Positions 50,001 through 59,103 of a stretch of DNA of 64,000 bases are shown one piece after another. Origin of the DNA: Paenibacillus_AR mesotrionivorans (GTDB lineage Bacteria; Bacillota; Bacilli; Paenibacillales; NBRC-103111); contig NZ_JBJURJ010000007.1 of the NCBI RefSeq assembly GCF_046098205.1, positions 248,001 through 312,000 of the forward strand, in the 5' to 3' direction. A program made the translations under genes and the position numbers. Numbering within the stretch: the first letter of the stretch is position 1; each line of letters opens with the position of its first letter. The notes below the pieces were generated by a model. That model worked only from the letters and a program-made list of their open reading frames with translations. It did no database searches and was not told the origin of the DNA.

Positions 50001-53000
50001 GGGAGGCCAGGCTGGCCCCGCCGGCCTGGAGATTGACCCTTGCCGCCGCCAGCAGCAGCAGTCTCTCCTCCTCCGCCAGACGGTGCACAGGAATGACATG
50101 GATGCCCGAGACACCGTGCCCGAAGCGGTCCACACCATGCTCCGCCGCCCGCTGCAGCGCCTCCTGCAGGTCTTGCTGGTAGCCGTCCCGGGACAGGTTC
50201 AGGATCACCAAATCGTAAACTAGCCCCAGCCGGCGGGCGTATTCATGGCCGGTGAGCAGCTTGATCACAAAGGGCAGCTGGCTCTTATCGCCGATCTGCA
50301 CCACCATAATCGGACGGTCGCCCGAAATTCCGAAGGACCACAGACCCGACTGCCCCTTCACATTGGCGGCAACCGCCTCCCGGCGGTCCTTGCGCAGCGG
50401 CGGAGTATAGAGCGCAAGCCCCGCCAGCCGCTGGAACATGGCGGCTTCCCGCCCGTCCAGCTGCAGGCTGCGCAGCTCGATCCGGCTGCGGTTCCACGCC
50501 AGCCGGAACGCCCGGTCCGCCTGCTGGTCGCAGGCCAGACGGGCTGCGGCCTCCACCGCATCCTGCCGCTCATCCGCCACAGCCGTCACCGCATACAGCA
50601 CCGCTTTTTCTCCCGGACCCAGCTCCACTCTGCGCCGCATGATGAAGGCGGGGTCCGCTACCGAGCCGGTTTTGGCCTTCAGCCGGCTTTTGGCGTTTTG
50701 GGGCTCCGCCAGGGTATACCCCCGGCCCACAAAGGCCGCCCGGTCCGTCTCAAACTCCACCGGTCCCAGAGATTGCCCGTCTGACGCCAGCAGGTGGGCG
50801 GACCAGAGAGAACGGTCCTTCACCGTACGCGGACGCCTGCCTGCTACGAGGCAGCCGCTGTCTTCATCGTAAGCAGTGCGGACAAACAGCTTGCTGAAGG
50901 CGGGATGGGCATCATCCGCAATGGGACTGGACATGGCCAGCTCCATGAAGGTGGTGACCTCCAGCACCTTTTTCTCGTCGCTGTGGTTGACCAGGGTAAT
51001 CCGCCGCACCTCCGCATCCGCCTCTGGAGAGACAGCAATCTCCATCTTGGTTTCCACCAGTCCGTCCCGGCGCTGGAAAACCGCCTTATCCAGCTCGAAG
51101 CGGATCAGCGATTCGTCAGGCTTCACCCGGGCAGGCTGATAAGAGGCTGACCACAGCTTGTCCTCACCCACATCCCAAATATAGATCCCGCTGACCCAGG
51201 AGTCCCGCACCGGCTCCTCCCGCCAGCGGGTGACGGACAGGCCGTCCCAGCTGCTGTAGCCTGCACCGCTGGCCGTGACCATCGTCATGAAGCGGCCGTT
51301 GGAGAGCAGGCAGACCTCCGGTACGGCGGTATGGGGGGAGCGGAACTCCCGGACGGAGGCGGTATCCGCAGGCTGTTTCTCCTGCCGGGGAGTGGACCGG
51401 TACATCTCCGGATGGCGGATCCATTTGGGCCTCGACGGAATCCGTTCCTGCAGCAAAAGCTCTGCCGCCTGGATCTCCTTGCTCTTGTGGAACCGGTCAT
51501 ACATGGTCCGGGGCAGCAGCAAATTGCCCAGAGTCAACAGACTCATACCCTGATGATGGGCCATAAAGCTGCGGATCACCATATGGCGGCTGCCTCCGGG
51601 CATCCGGCGGGGGGTGCAGTCGATGGCTTCATAAAAGCCGTATTTGCCCCGGGCGCCCCATTCCTCCATTTCGTGTAAAGCCGCAATTCCCCGGTCCCGG
51701 GAGAAGGGCAACGACATGACGGTGGCGTAGGGGGCCAGCACCAAATCCTGCTCCAGCCCGCGCTTGAAGCCCAGACCCGGAACCCCGAAGGCCCGGTACT
51801 GGTAGTTCATCTGATGATCGTAGGCGTAATAGCCGGATTCGGAAATCCCGAAGGGCACCTTGCGCTGCCGGGCATATTCGATCTGCCGGTCCACCACAGC
51901 CTGGTAGGTGCTGTCCCACAGGGTATCCCGGTAGGTTTTCATGAAAAGCCAAGGCATCAGATATTCGAACATGGTTCCCGACCAGGACAGCAAAAGCGGG
52001 CGGCTGCCCGATTTGGTCAACGTCCGGCCCAGCACATTCCAGTGGGATACGGGCACCTGGCCCATGGCAATAGCAACAAAGCTGGCCTGCCGGGCTTCAG
52101 AGGCCAGAAGATCATACAGCACATTGTCCCGTTTGCCCTCTTTGACATGGTACCCGAGGGAGAAGAGATTGGTCTTCCCGTCCAGAAGCGGGCGGAAGTT
52201 GGTAGACCGCGCCAACGATTCCATCCGCGCCGCCAGTCGTGTACCCCGGTTGCGTACCGTGGAACGGCGGCCGATATGGGGTGTCAGCTCCTGGGCAAAG
52301 GCCACCTGAAACTCATCCTTGCTCCGGGGCCTTCTTCTGTCCGGCACCAGGTCGTTCATACCCAGATGTCCGTCGGTTTCCATCCATTCCAAAAGCCCCT
52401 CCCGGGCGGCAATCAGGCAGACGGCCAGGTTGCCCGAATCCACAGTGGACACATACACCGGGTTCAGCGGAGCCAGGTTGGTGGTGTCGTACCAGTTGTA
52501 CAGATGGCCCTCCCATTTCTCCATCCTCTCGATGGTGCCGATGGTCCGCTCCAGCCGTTCGATCATCCCCGGTGTGTCGATAAACCCGAAATCCCGGGCG
52601 GCCAGCACACAAGTGAGATACAGCCCGATATTCGTAGGGGAGGTGCGGTGGGCGACCCCTTTGTCCCCTTCCATCTGGACATTGTCGGGGGGCAGCCAGG
52701 AATCCTCTTCCGTCACATACGCCTCATAAAAGGCCCAAATATCTGCAGACAGCTTACGCAGCTCCTGCTCTTCATCCTTGCTGAAAACCACCTGGTCGGA
52801 TTCCGCCTCGCGGTCCAGCCAACGTACCACCAGAGGTGCCAGGGCCCACAATATCACTCCGGCCAGACCGGCCAGCTGCAGCGCATCGATACTCCCCCAG
52901 ATTCCGTCTGGAGGGAAAAAAGCCCAGCGTCTGCCTTGACCGGAGAAACCGCCGGAGCCCCAGCCCCCGCCTGCCGGAATCGTCCGGCCTGCAAACAATC

Positions 53001-55809
53001 CGAGGGCCAGCAGAGCGATGGCAACATAGCCGCCGGATAAGCCGGACAGCAGGGGCTGGCCTTTTTTGCCGCTTTGCCGCTCCACCTCGGACTGGCTTAC
53101 CCATTCCAGCAGCCTGCGTTTGGACACGCTGATCCGGTAAAGGGTCCGCCCCACGGCATCCAGCAGCATGATGCTTTGGAACGGCAGCGTCACCAGCGCC
53201 AAGGCGCACTGGGCCAGAGTAAGGAGCAGCCCCTTGGGCCGGTAAACCAAGGTATGCGGTGTCAGCAGCTGGCGGACAAAAGGCGCACACAGCGTCAGCA
53301 GCACCAGCCCGTACCAGCGCCATGGGGAGCCCGGCAGCACCGGTACAGCCAGAATGGTGATAGCCAGCAGCACAGGCGCCAGCAGGCTGCGCCGCAAATT
53401 GTCCACGATCTGCCAGCGGGTCAGGGGCGTCAGGTCGGCGGCAATCCGCTCCCCGTCTGCATTCCGGGTATGGCGCTTCAGCCAGGGCAGCAGCTGCCAA
53501 TCTCCACGCGTCCAGCGGTGCTGCCGTTTTTGATGGGACAGGAAGGTGGACGGGCAGTCGTCGATCAGCTCAATGTCCGAAAGAAAACCCGCCCGCAGAA
53601 AGCCGCCCTCCAGAAGGTCATGGCTCAGCACGCTGTTTTCCGGGAAAAGATGACTCAGAACCGTATGAAAGGCGTCCACGTCGAAAATTCCCTTGCCTGT
53701 AAAAATCCCCTGGCCCATAGCATCCTGATACGGATCTGACACGGCAAAAGCGTACGGATCCAGTCCCGGCTCAGACGACCAGATAGAGGCCAGCCGGGAC
53801 TTCCGGGCGCTTTCGTAGGTCATGCCGATTCTCGGCTGGAGCACGCCGTGCCCCTCGACCACCCGGGTTCCGCCGGCATTCAGCCGGGGGCGGTTGTAGG
53901 GCAGATGCATGGCTCCGATCATCCGGCGTCCGGATTCAAGAGGCAGGCGGGTGTCCGCATCCAGTGTAATGACATAACGGATGCGGGAGAGCACAGAGCT
54001 GTCTCCCGCCACAGTACCAAAGCTGGTGTGGGCATCCCCTTTCAGCAGGCGGACGAATTCCACCAGCTTGCCGCGTTTGCGCTCCCAGCCCATCCAGACC
54101 TGCTCCGCATCATTCCATTGGCGGCTGCGGTGGAACAGGTGGAAGGTGGCTTCGGGATAACGGCTGTTCAGCTTTTCGATTTCACCGGTGGCCTGCTTCA
54201 GCACCTTTTCGTCCTGGGGCAGCCGCTCCTTGTCCGCATCGCGGAAGTCGCTCAATATGGCGAAGTGGATATTCGGATCCCGGTTAGCCAGATAATGAAG
54301 CTCCATCCGTTCGGCGGTGGCGGCGGCATCCTCGGGGGTGGACCAGATCACAGGAATCACCACCATGGTGGCAGCGTCCTCGGGTACCCCTTCGGAGAAA
54401 TCGTAGCGCAAGAGCCGGTTGGGGGTTTTGACCCGCTCGATCAGCCAATGCAGGGCGGTAATGGCATATTCGCTGGCAGGCAGTGCTGCCAGCAGCACAA
54501 CGGCGGTCCAGCCGCCAAGGGACAGATTCCCGGCGCTCACGCCGATCCAGAGGGACGCCAAGACCAGCGCCGCCGCAAAAGCCAGCACCAACAGCTGCAT
54601 ATACAGCATGGCAGCCCGGGTTTTGATCCCGGCTTCCGGCAGGGCCCCGGTTTTGCCGCATTGGCGGAGTGCCTTTTGCAGGGCTTTCAGCCCCCGCCCC
54701 TCTAAGAGATAATAGGCAGCGCAGCAGTCCCGGGAGAGCAAGCTGTTCCCGGTTCCAGCATCGGCCCCGGCTGCTTGGGCTGCTGCTGCTTCATGCTCCT
54801 TGGCGCGTAATCTCCCGTCAGCCAGCTCTACCGCCTTGGCCGCCACCAGATTCTCCGGCACCCGCATCCGCTTGGCCAGGGTGGCCGTGCGGCTGCGCAG
54901 GGTGTGGCGGCTGGCACTGTCCAGCCGGGGGTAATCTCCGGCCAGCTCCCGGCGGAGGGTGTTCTCTACCATGCTGATCTGCTCGAACAAGGGACTCCAT
55001 TGGGTCCGGGAGAGATTCCGCAGGCTCACGATGACATTGCCTGTACTCACCTGATATTGCGCCTGCAGCTGATAATCATAAGAAAGAATGGAGTCCAAGC
55101 TTTCCGGTCCGTTGTCCAGCTTGCATACCAGCCATTCGCCGAGATGCGCCGAATCCTCCGCATGCTCCCGCAGATGGCGGACCAGCTGGACAATCACCGC
55201 ACCCGACAGGGGCAGCTCCAGCCCGGCACCCTCCAAAGACTCCTTCAGCCGCTCCGGTGTCAGCTCTGACGGCGGAATATCCGCCAGCATCCTGTCCACC
55301 CGGGCGCATATATTGCGCCGCTCCTTCACCGGCTCCATCAGAGCGGCCAGCCGGCGGATCAGCTCTATTTTCATAAATATGGGCAGGGACCAGGCTTCGG
55401 CAATGGACAGCACGGAAACCTCCTGATACGCCTCCAGGTAAGCAACCAGCGTATCCTCCCCGTACAAGCCGTCAGTTTCCTCCAGATATGCCGCACAGAT
55501 GGCGGATATCCGGCGTTCCCCGGCTTTGCCCACGGCTGGCAGGGTTTTGGCCGGTACGCCCAGGGTCTCCTCTTTTAAGCCCAGTATTTCCGCTTCAATA
55601 AATTCCGAATGGTCCAAAAGCCATTCCTCGGCTGGTTGTCCGCAGGCGCCTTGGTTCTCATGAAGCTCCCTGACAAAGGCCCTCAGCTCCCCGATGTCCC
55701 CTTCCAATTGCCTCCACAAGGCCTTCGGCGAAAGGCGGCGTTCGTGCGGGTCGTGCTCAAGTGCAAGCTTATGTGCATGGTCCCTTAGCTTATCCTCATT
55801 CCAACCCAT
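47092..55809 (-). CDS. Cyclic beta-1,2-glucan synthase-like giant enzyme (GT84 + GH94)
   Basis: About 2905 residues, near the size of Brucella cyclic glucan synthase. Membrane segments lie near 400-460 and 795-960. Between them is a GT84-type glycosyltransferase with TLDADTRLP (about 615) and QHRWTRGDW (about 763). A glucoamylase-like domain follows (GISESGYYAYDHQMNYQYRA, about 1325). The C-terminus is a GH94 phosphorylase domain with the catalytic VGDWNDGLN near 2584. The protein should elongate, trim and perhaps cyclise beta-1,2-glucan at the membrane. A low-complexity Gly/Pro/Ala insertion lies at about 1950-2080. The ATG at 55809 has GGAGG six bases upstream, unlike the one at 55845. Confidence 0.85.
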   Translation of the reverse strand: MGWNEDKLRDHAHKLALEHDPHERRLSPKALWRQLEGDIGELRAFVRELHENQGACGQPAEEWLLDHSEFIEAEILGLKEETLGVPAKTLPAVGKAGERRISAICAAYLEETDGLYGEDTLVAYLEAYQEVSVLSIAEAWSLPIFMKIELIRRLAALMEPVKERRNICARVDRMLADIPPSELTPERLKESLEGAGLELPLSGAVIVQLVRHLREHAEDSAHLGEWLVCKLDNGPESLDSILSYDYQLQAQYQVSTGNVIVSLRNLSRTQWSPLFEQISMVENTLRRELAGDYPRLDSASRHTLRSRTATLAKRMRVPENLVAAKAVELADGRLRAKEHEAAAAQAAGADAGTGNSLLSRDCCAAYYLLEGRGLKALQKALRQCGKTGALPEAGIKTRAAMLYMQLLVLAFAAALVLASLWIGVSAGNLSLGGWTAVVLLAALPASEYAITALHWLIERVKTPNRLLRYDFSEGVPEDAATMVVIPVIWSTPEDAAATAERMELHYLANRDPNIHFAILSDFRDADKERLPQDEKVLKQATGEIEKLNSRYPEATFHLFHRSRQWNDAEQVWMGWERKRGKLVEFVRLLKGDAHTSFGTVAGDSSVLSRIRYVITLDADTRLPLESGRRMIGAMHLPYNRPRLNAGGTRVVEGHGVLQPRIGMTYESARKSRLASIWSSEPGLDPYAFAVSDPYQDAMGQGIFTGKGIFDVDAFHTVLSHLFPENSVLSHDLLEGGFLRAGFLSDIELIDDCPSTFLSHQKRQHRWTRGDWQLLPWLKRHTRNADGERIAADLTPLTRWQIVDNLRRSLLAPVLLAITILAVPVLPGSPWRWYGLVLLTLCAPFVRQLLTPHTLVYRPKGLLLTLAQCALALVTLPFQSIMLLDAVGRTLYRISVSKRRLLEWVSQSEVERQSGKKGQPLLSGLSGGYVAIALLALGLFAGRTIPAGGGWGSGGFSGQGRRWAFFPPDGIWGSIDALQLAGLAGVILWALAPLVVRWLDREAESDQVVFSKDEEQELRKLSADIWAFYEAYVTEEDSWLPPDNVQMEGDKGVAHRTSPTNIGLYLTCVLAARDFGFIDTPGMIERLERTIGTIERMEKWEGHLYNWYDTTNLAPLNPVYVSTVDSGNLAVCLIAAREGLLEWMETDGHLGMNDLVPDRRRPRSKDEFQVAFAQELTPHIGRRSTVRNRGTRLAARMESLARSTNFRPLLDGKTNLFSLGYHVKEGKRDNVLYDLLASEARQASFVAIAMGQVPVSHWNVLGRTLTKSGSRPLLLSWSGTMFEYLMPWLFMKTYRDTLWDSTYQAVVDRQIEYARQRKVPFGISESGYYAYDHQMNYQYRAFGVPGLGFKRGLEQDLVLAPYATVMSLPFSRDRGIAALHEMEEWGARGKYGFYEAIDCTPRRMPGGSRHMVIRSFMAHHQGMSLLTLGNLLLPRTMYDRFHKSKEIQAAELLLQERIPSRPKWIRHPEMYRSTPRQEKQPADTASVREFRSPHTAVPEVCLLSNGRFMTMVTASGAGYSSWDGLSVTRWREEPVRDSWVSGIYIWDVGEDKLWSASYQPARVKPDESLIRFELDKAVFQRRDGLVETKMEIAVSPEADAEVRRITLVNHSDEKKVLEVTTFMELAMSSPIADDAHPAFSKLFVRTAYDEDSGCLVAGRRPRTVKDRSLWSAHLLASDGQSLGPVEFETDRAAFVGRGYTLAEPQNAKSRLKAKTGSVADPAFIMRRRVELGPGEKAVLYAVTAVADERQDAVEAAARLACDQQADRAFRLAWNRSRIELRSLQLDGREAAMFQRLAGLALYTPPLRKDRREAVAANVKGQSGLWSFGISGDRPIMVVQIGDKSQLPFVIKLLTGHEYARRLGLVYDLVILNLSRDGYQQDLQEALQRAAEHGVDRFGHGVSGIHVIPVHRLAEEERLLLLAAARVNLQAGGASLASQLRTLRGDSPALALVKTGGGSVEGTPAVDSRMPAALGPGMEKGRAGTTPDGLDGSRVLRSDGTEAAWTGQEEARGKQANLDGTGGVRTPIHTAHAQPGTTRFSVAPAGMAGATGLGITPGAGHAAGRSTLPPLAAADSKELLFFNGWGGFTPDGREYRLTIADGRHLPGPWTNVLANPGFGALVTELGTGYTFWRNSRECKLTPWSNDPVLDPPGEQGYLKDEESGLLWTLTPSPGKHLEPYTVVHGQGYSVFRHEREGIRHELTLFVPVKDPVKIMRLRLSNTSSRQRRLSLAYYAEWVLGVGRQQTAPHIVVRRDEAASIMTAQNTYQEHFREATAFLGIFPEGGERRETAGLGGSAGDEDESRNGGSGQSWTSDQLEFVGRNGSMEAPAGMAGNRLSNRTGVQAASCGAIRQELILLPGEEREVLILLGCTSSETEAAALARLYADGAKCDAAWAEMEQYWNTMLHQVKVTTPAREMDLLLNGWLLYQTLACRIWARSGFFQAGGAFGYRDQLQDTLALLHTAPEFARRQVLLHAAHQYEEGDVQHWWHEETERGIRTLFSDDLLWLPYVASRYTEHTGDRTLWEETAPYLVSEPLKEGEHERYEPTVLSGRTGTIYEHCLQAIEKALSRIGEHGLPLIGVGDWNDGLNLAGDKGRGESVWLAWFLGEILERFEGICGERGETERVDRYREQRESLFQAANAHAWDGQWYRRAFTDSGTWLGSIRNDECRIDAIAQSWSVLSGGAPDDRAWQAMRSFDRELVDRELALARLLTPAFDKTDPSPGYIQGYPPGIRENGAQYTHGVIWSIAAWSKLGQADKAVELFHLLNPVNHTRTDQEVRQYTGEPYVMAADVYTSEPHRGHAGWTWYTGAAGWMYQVGLEWILGIRRRGDRLWLDPCVPDAWPGFQVDYRFGSTVYTLVFSREQPAGGSRYTLLQAGPEAYLDLADDHMPHRITVLLPLKKQDPS

Positions 55810-55924
55810 ACAAAACCTCCAACAACAAGAATGGCATAAAGTCACTTCATTACCATTCCACGATATGGAGATTTTTATGAGCTTTTTTTAGAAAATAAAG
55901 GCTGGAGCCTATCCTGAACAGCCT

Positions 55925-56674
55925 CTAATCTGTCCATGAACGCGGGTCCCGGACGTAATGTTCCTCCTCCAGGACGGCTTCGCGGAAGCCTGCCATTTGG
56001 CTGATCCGGCCGCTTACCGGCCTTTGACTGGCGGCCAGAATGATATTGCATTGTCTGCCGGAGGACGGCAGCACGTACGCGGCGGTGTGCTTGAAGACGC
56101 GGGTTAACGTGGTATGGATGGCATTGATATGGCGGTCGTTGGATTCCTTGCCGGCCAGGTTCAGGATGACCGCCCCTCCCGCAGCAAGCTTGGGTTCGGC
56201 CAGCCGGAAAAACTCCAGCGAGGTCAGATGCCGCGGTGTTCCCGCCGGGTTGAAGGCATCCACCAGGATAAAATCCAAGGAAGCGGCCGGTTCGGCCAGC
56301 AAAAGACGTCTGCCGTCCCCCGCGGCCACATTATCTGCTGTATAACCGAAGTATTCCCGGCTGATCCGGATCACCTCCTCGTCCAGCTCGGCCACCCGGA
56401 AGGTGCCGGCAGGGAAGTGGCGGGGGATGGTGCCAATTCCAAGCCCGATCATGAAGGCGCGGGTGAAGTCAGGCCGGTGGTGCTTCATCAGATGGATCAT
56501 CGCCTGAGGATATTCAAACAGAACCCGCTCGGGCTGGTCCAAGTCCATGGCGCCCTGTACCGCGCTTTCGGAAAATTGGAGCAGCCGGAAACGGCCGTTT
56601 TGTCCGTAGAGACGGAAGGTATCGTATACGTATAGCTCCTGTTGGGGGCTTTGGGTGTGATGGATCAGCTGCAT
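55925..56674 (-). CDS. Spermidine-synthase-like methyltransferase-fold protein
   Basis: 249 residues with the SpeE-type Rossmann core: MIGLGIGTIPRHF (nucleotide loop), VAELDEEVIRISREYFG, AAGDGRRLLL and the ILVDAFNPAG active-site strand. The N-terminal tetramerisation region is short, as in many spermidine synthase-like proteins that may not make spermidine. AAAGGA lies before the ATG. It is monocistronic between the glucan synthase and a terminator. Confidence 0.8.
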   Translation of the reverse strand: MQLIHHTQSPQQELYVYDTFRLYGQNGRFRLLQFSESAVQGAMDLDQPERVLFEYPQAMIHLMKHHRPDFTRAFMIGLGIGTIPRHFPAGTFRVAELDEEVIRISREYFGYTADNVAAGDGRRLLLAEPAASLDFILVDAFNPAGTPRHLTSLEFFRLAEPKLAAGGAVILNLAGKESNDRHINAIHTTLTRVFKHTAAYVLPSSGRQCNIILAASQRPVSGRISQMAGFREAVLEEEHYVRDPRSWTD

Positions 56675-56818
56675 GTTCGGGACATCCTTTCCTTAAAGCG
56701 GGCCGGGGCCGCTTCTCTAAAGCACCATCATACACCAGGGTCGGGATGAGGGTGAAAATAAATTTTTTCTGATTTGGCGTATCTTTAGAAGCTGAATTTC
56801 ATAAGGACATTATCCAAC

Positions 56819-56851
56819 AAAAAGCCCGGACTCCGCAGAGCCCGGGTTTTT
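56819..56851 (-). terminator. Rho-independent terminator of cotD
   Basis: AAAAGCCCGG pairs with CCGGGTTTTT (one G-T pair) around about a dozen bases. On the minus strand, reading out of the coat gene, it ends in TTTTT; it could also act on the plus strand. Confidence 0.75.
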
Positions 56852-56861
56852 GAGCGTTTGC

Positions 56862-57107
56862 TTATTTTTTTCCCCGGCGCTTGGCGTTCCGGACCTGGCT
56901 GACCGCGGCAACACCGCCGATGGCGGGAGGACAGAATTCGTCCCGCACAGTTACTGCGTAGCAGTGCTTCGGCACAGGCACGCAGTGGTACCGGTTGACG
57001 ATCTCGATGGGATGGATGACCTCCACCACTTGAGGCAGGTAAATATCCCGGTAGACCACCTGAGGCGGATCAACAACTTGGCTTGCCGGACATTTGGGGC
57101 AGGACAT
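56862..57107 (-). CDS. cotD: CotD-family spore coat protein
   Basis: 81 residues: an MSCPKCPASQVVDPPQ start, then the CotD-type VVEVIHPIEIVNRYHCVPVP and a basic end KRRGKK. The protein is rich in Val, Pro, His and Cys, as inner coat proteins are. GGGAG stands eight bases before the ATG at 57107. Expression should be in the mother cell, but no convincing sigma-E or sigma-K promoter was read. It supports an endospore-forming host. Confidence 0.75.
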   Translation of the reverse strand: MSCPKCPASQVVDPPQVVYRDIYLPQVVEVIHPIEIVNRYHCVPVPKHCYAVTVRDEFCPPAIGGVAAVSQVRNAKRRGKK

Positions 57108-57231
57108 AGCATTCACTCCCTTATCGGATATTGGATTACACTACCGATATATGCCGGGAGGGCAAACGGTGCTTGTTCATTTACCTATTTTGCCGGGATC
57201 TGGTCCGGATAGGTCCGTCACAGTCCGCTGC

Positions 57232-58056
57232 CTAAAAGGTGAAAAACAGCCGCAAAATGCTGGCCAGCGGAAACAGCGCCAGGAGGAATACTTCGAACCA
57301 GTAAAGGCGATTTTCGCTTTTGCGGTAGCTTAGGGAATTATACGCCCGCATGGTGGCGCGCAGGCTGCCGGTTTTGCTTTGCAGTGCTAGGAAACGGTCA
57401 TTCAGCTCATAATGCTCCGCCAGCAGATCGTAAAGTCCCCGGGCCTCCAGGCTGGTTTCGGCGGCAGACCGGTCAAAAATATGAACCGCCCGGATGCTTT
57501 CCAATTCAAATTTGAGAAACTTGGAGATCATCACCGTCAGCCCTTTTTTGTTCATCCGCAACCGGCCGCGCCACAGATAATCGATATACGCGCCGGACTC
57601 GTCCACATTTTGCCCTACATCCGCTTCAATTTTAGCCAATGCGGAGGACTTGGCCAGAATCAAAGCAATAACCTGGGCAGTGGTTTCCTCCCACAGAAAG
57701 CTGCGGGGATCCTCCGCGACCGGCATAATCCGTCCCGTTTCGTCCAGGCTGATAATAAGGCTTTCGGAAAACTGGGCGGCCATTCCATAGTCCACCTCAT
57801 CCACCAGCCCGGCCATAAAGGATAAGAAGGTCTGGATATCCTCTTCCTCCATTTGGACAAACACGATGCAGCCGAAGCTGAACACAAACACCATCCGGCC
57901 GGGGCAGGGCTTCTTCAGCACAGCCTCCAGATGGAAGGGCTGCAGGGTGATATAGTCCCGCCAGGCGCTGGGCCAGGCGCCTCCGAAGAAGGCCGCCAGC
58001 CGGTCGAGAGGAATGGTCTGGCATATTTTCTGACTCCGCACATAGATCCGTTTCAT
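57232..58056 (-). CDS. RMD1/DUF155 membrane protein, copy 2
   Basis: About 274 residues. A RMD1-type core (VFVFSFGCIVFVQMEEEDIQ, then a long helical region with YELNDRFLALQSKTGSL) is followed by a C-terminal membrane anchor (VFLLALFPLASILRLFF). It starts 9 nt after the stop of a related gene. The family is named after yeast RMD1 and human RMND1, a mitochondrial inner-membrane protein; bacterial members are largely uncharacterised. The copies clearly differ, so the duplication is old. Confidence 0.75.
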   Translation of the reverse strand: MKRIYVRSQKICQTIPLDRLAAFFGGAWPSAWRDYITLQPFHLEAVLKKPCPGRMVFVFSFGCIVFVQMEEEDIQTFLSFMAGLVDEVDYGMAAQFSESLIISLDETGRIMPVAEDPRSFLWEETTAQVIALILAKSSALAKIEADVGQNVDESGAYIDYLWRGRLRMNKKGLTVMISKFLKFELESIRAVHIFDRSAAETSLEARGLYDLLAEHYELNDRFLALQSKTGSLRATMRAYNSLSYRKSENRLYWFEVFLLALFPLASILRLFFTF

Positions 58057-58065
58057 CGGTCCCAC

Positions 58066-58899
58066 CTACTTCACAATTTCCACGCACATGAGGATGACCT
58101 CCGCTACAATCAACAGCACAATCACCCACTCGACGAACATCCCCCGGATGGAATGGCTGATGGCCGAGAAACCCTCCATCATGTTGGAGAGGATTTCCGT
58201 TTTGTTTTTCAGGATGGAATAACGGTCATTCAGCTCGAAGAATTCGGACATCCGGTCATAGAACTCCGCCGCCCCGCTGTTGGTCCAGGTGATATCCGGC
58301 TTGTCCAGAATCATGATGTAGGCAATGGTATTGTACTCATGCCGGACGATCCGCGCCGTGGTCCGGGCCAGCTCCTTGTCGCTGACCCGCAGCTTCCCCT
58401 TTTCCAGCCGGTCGATCATGACCTCCAGCCGGTCCAAAATGCGGCCCAGCTCCTCCTCGGTTTTTTCCAGGGCCACGGATTTGGCAATCACCGTAGAGAT
58501 GAGCTCGGGATAAAACATGGCGTATTCCGGAACCATCACGAACTCATCCGTGAGCACCAAGGAATCCGTGCCTCCGATATGGAGGCTGTAATCATCCGAA
58601 TACCGTTCGGGGGCGACCGTATTCACATCCGCCTCGAAGCGCTGCACGTAACGGAGGAAAACCGAAATGTCCTCTTGATTCTTATGGTTAATGAATACAA
58701 TGCTGCCGAAGGAAAAAACCATAACCTGCCTGTCGGAGCCGCTTTCCGTTCCGAGAATGCGCCCCAGGATTTCCCCCTTTAAGATCAAGGGCTCCTCCCA
58801 GGTGTATTTTTTAGGAATGCCGCAGTCATTGGCAATTTTGTTCAGATCGATTTCATTGGTTACCGCAAAAGCCTTGAAGCTCATGGCAGTGTGGGACAT
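58066..58899 (-). CDS. RMD1/DUF155 membrane protein, copy 1
   Basis: 277 residues with the complete family pattern: VMVFSFGSIVFINHKNQEDI, a central segment with HEYNTIAYIMILDKPDITW, FFELNDRYSILKNKTEILSN, and a C-terminal membrane helix (EWVIVLLIVAEVILMCVEIV). It heads a two-gene operon with a second family member. GGGAGAG precedes the ATG at 58899. The role is unknown; members tend to form membrane-tethered complexes. Confidence 0.82.
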   Translation of the reverse strand: MSHTAMSFKAFAVTNEIDLNKIANDCGIPKKYTWEEPLILKGEILGRILGTESGSDRQVMVFSFGSIVFINHKNQEDISVFLRYVQRFEADVNTVAPERYSDDYSLHIGGTDSLVLTDEFVMVPEYAMFYPELISTVIAKSVALEKTEEELGRILDRLEVMIDRLEKGKLRVSDKELARTTARIVRHEYNTIAYIMILDKPDITWTNSGAAEFYDRMSEFFELNDRYSILKNKTEILSNMMEGFSAISHSIRGMFVEWVIVLLIVAEVILMCVEIVK

Positions 58900-58935
58900 T
58901 TCCGTTCACTCTCCCTTATAAGGGAATCATATGAC

Positions 58936-58980
58936 AAGCCCCTGCCCGCTATGCCGGCAGCCCCTCAGACAGGGGCTTTT
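58936..58980 (+). other. Orphan terminator-like hairpin in a divergent region
   Basis: AAGCCCCTG pairs perfectly with CAGGGGCTT around 25 nt that include GCCGGC, followed by TT on the plus strand. No plus-strand gene ends here, so it may insulate the two divergent units or be a leader structure of the DUF155 transcript. Confidence 0.45.
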
Positions 58981-59038
58981 CCAATAGTATACTCTTCAAT
59001 GCTAAAAGCTGTCGCGCCAATTGTCTTATTATTTATTT

Positions 59039-59052
59039 AGGAAACGTTTCCT
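59039..59052. promoter_or_regulatory. LacI-type operator, upstream copy
   Basis: AGGAAACGTTTCCT, a perfect palindrome that extends to 22 bp (59035-59056) with flanking A/T symmetry. It lies just upstream of the -35. Confidence 0.75.
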
Positions 59053-59061
59053 AAATTATTC

Positions 59062-59089
59062 TTGACGTTATTTGGGGAAAAGATATAAT
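59062..59089 (+). promoter_or_regulatory. Sigma-A promoter of the amidohydrolase/LacI operon
   Basis: TTGACG (59062-59067), a 16-bp spacer and a consensus TATAAT (59084-59089). Palindromic operators stand on both sides. Confidence 0.8.
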
Positions 59090-59103
59090 GATATTGAGAA
59101 TGT

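Noticed and set aside
49216..50223. Plus-strand frame of 335 codons within the glucan synthase gene
   Set aside because: It is antisense to a continuous multi-domain enzyme; the translation is low-complexity and no ribosome site is present.
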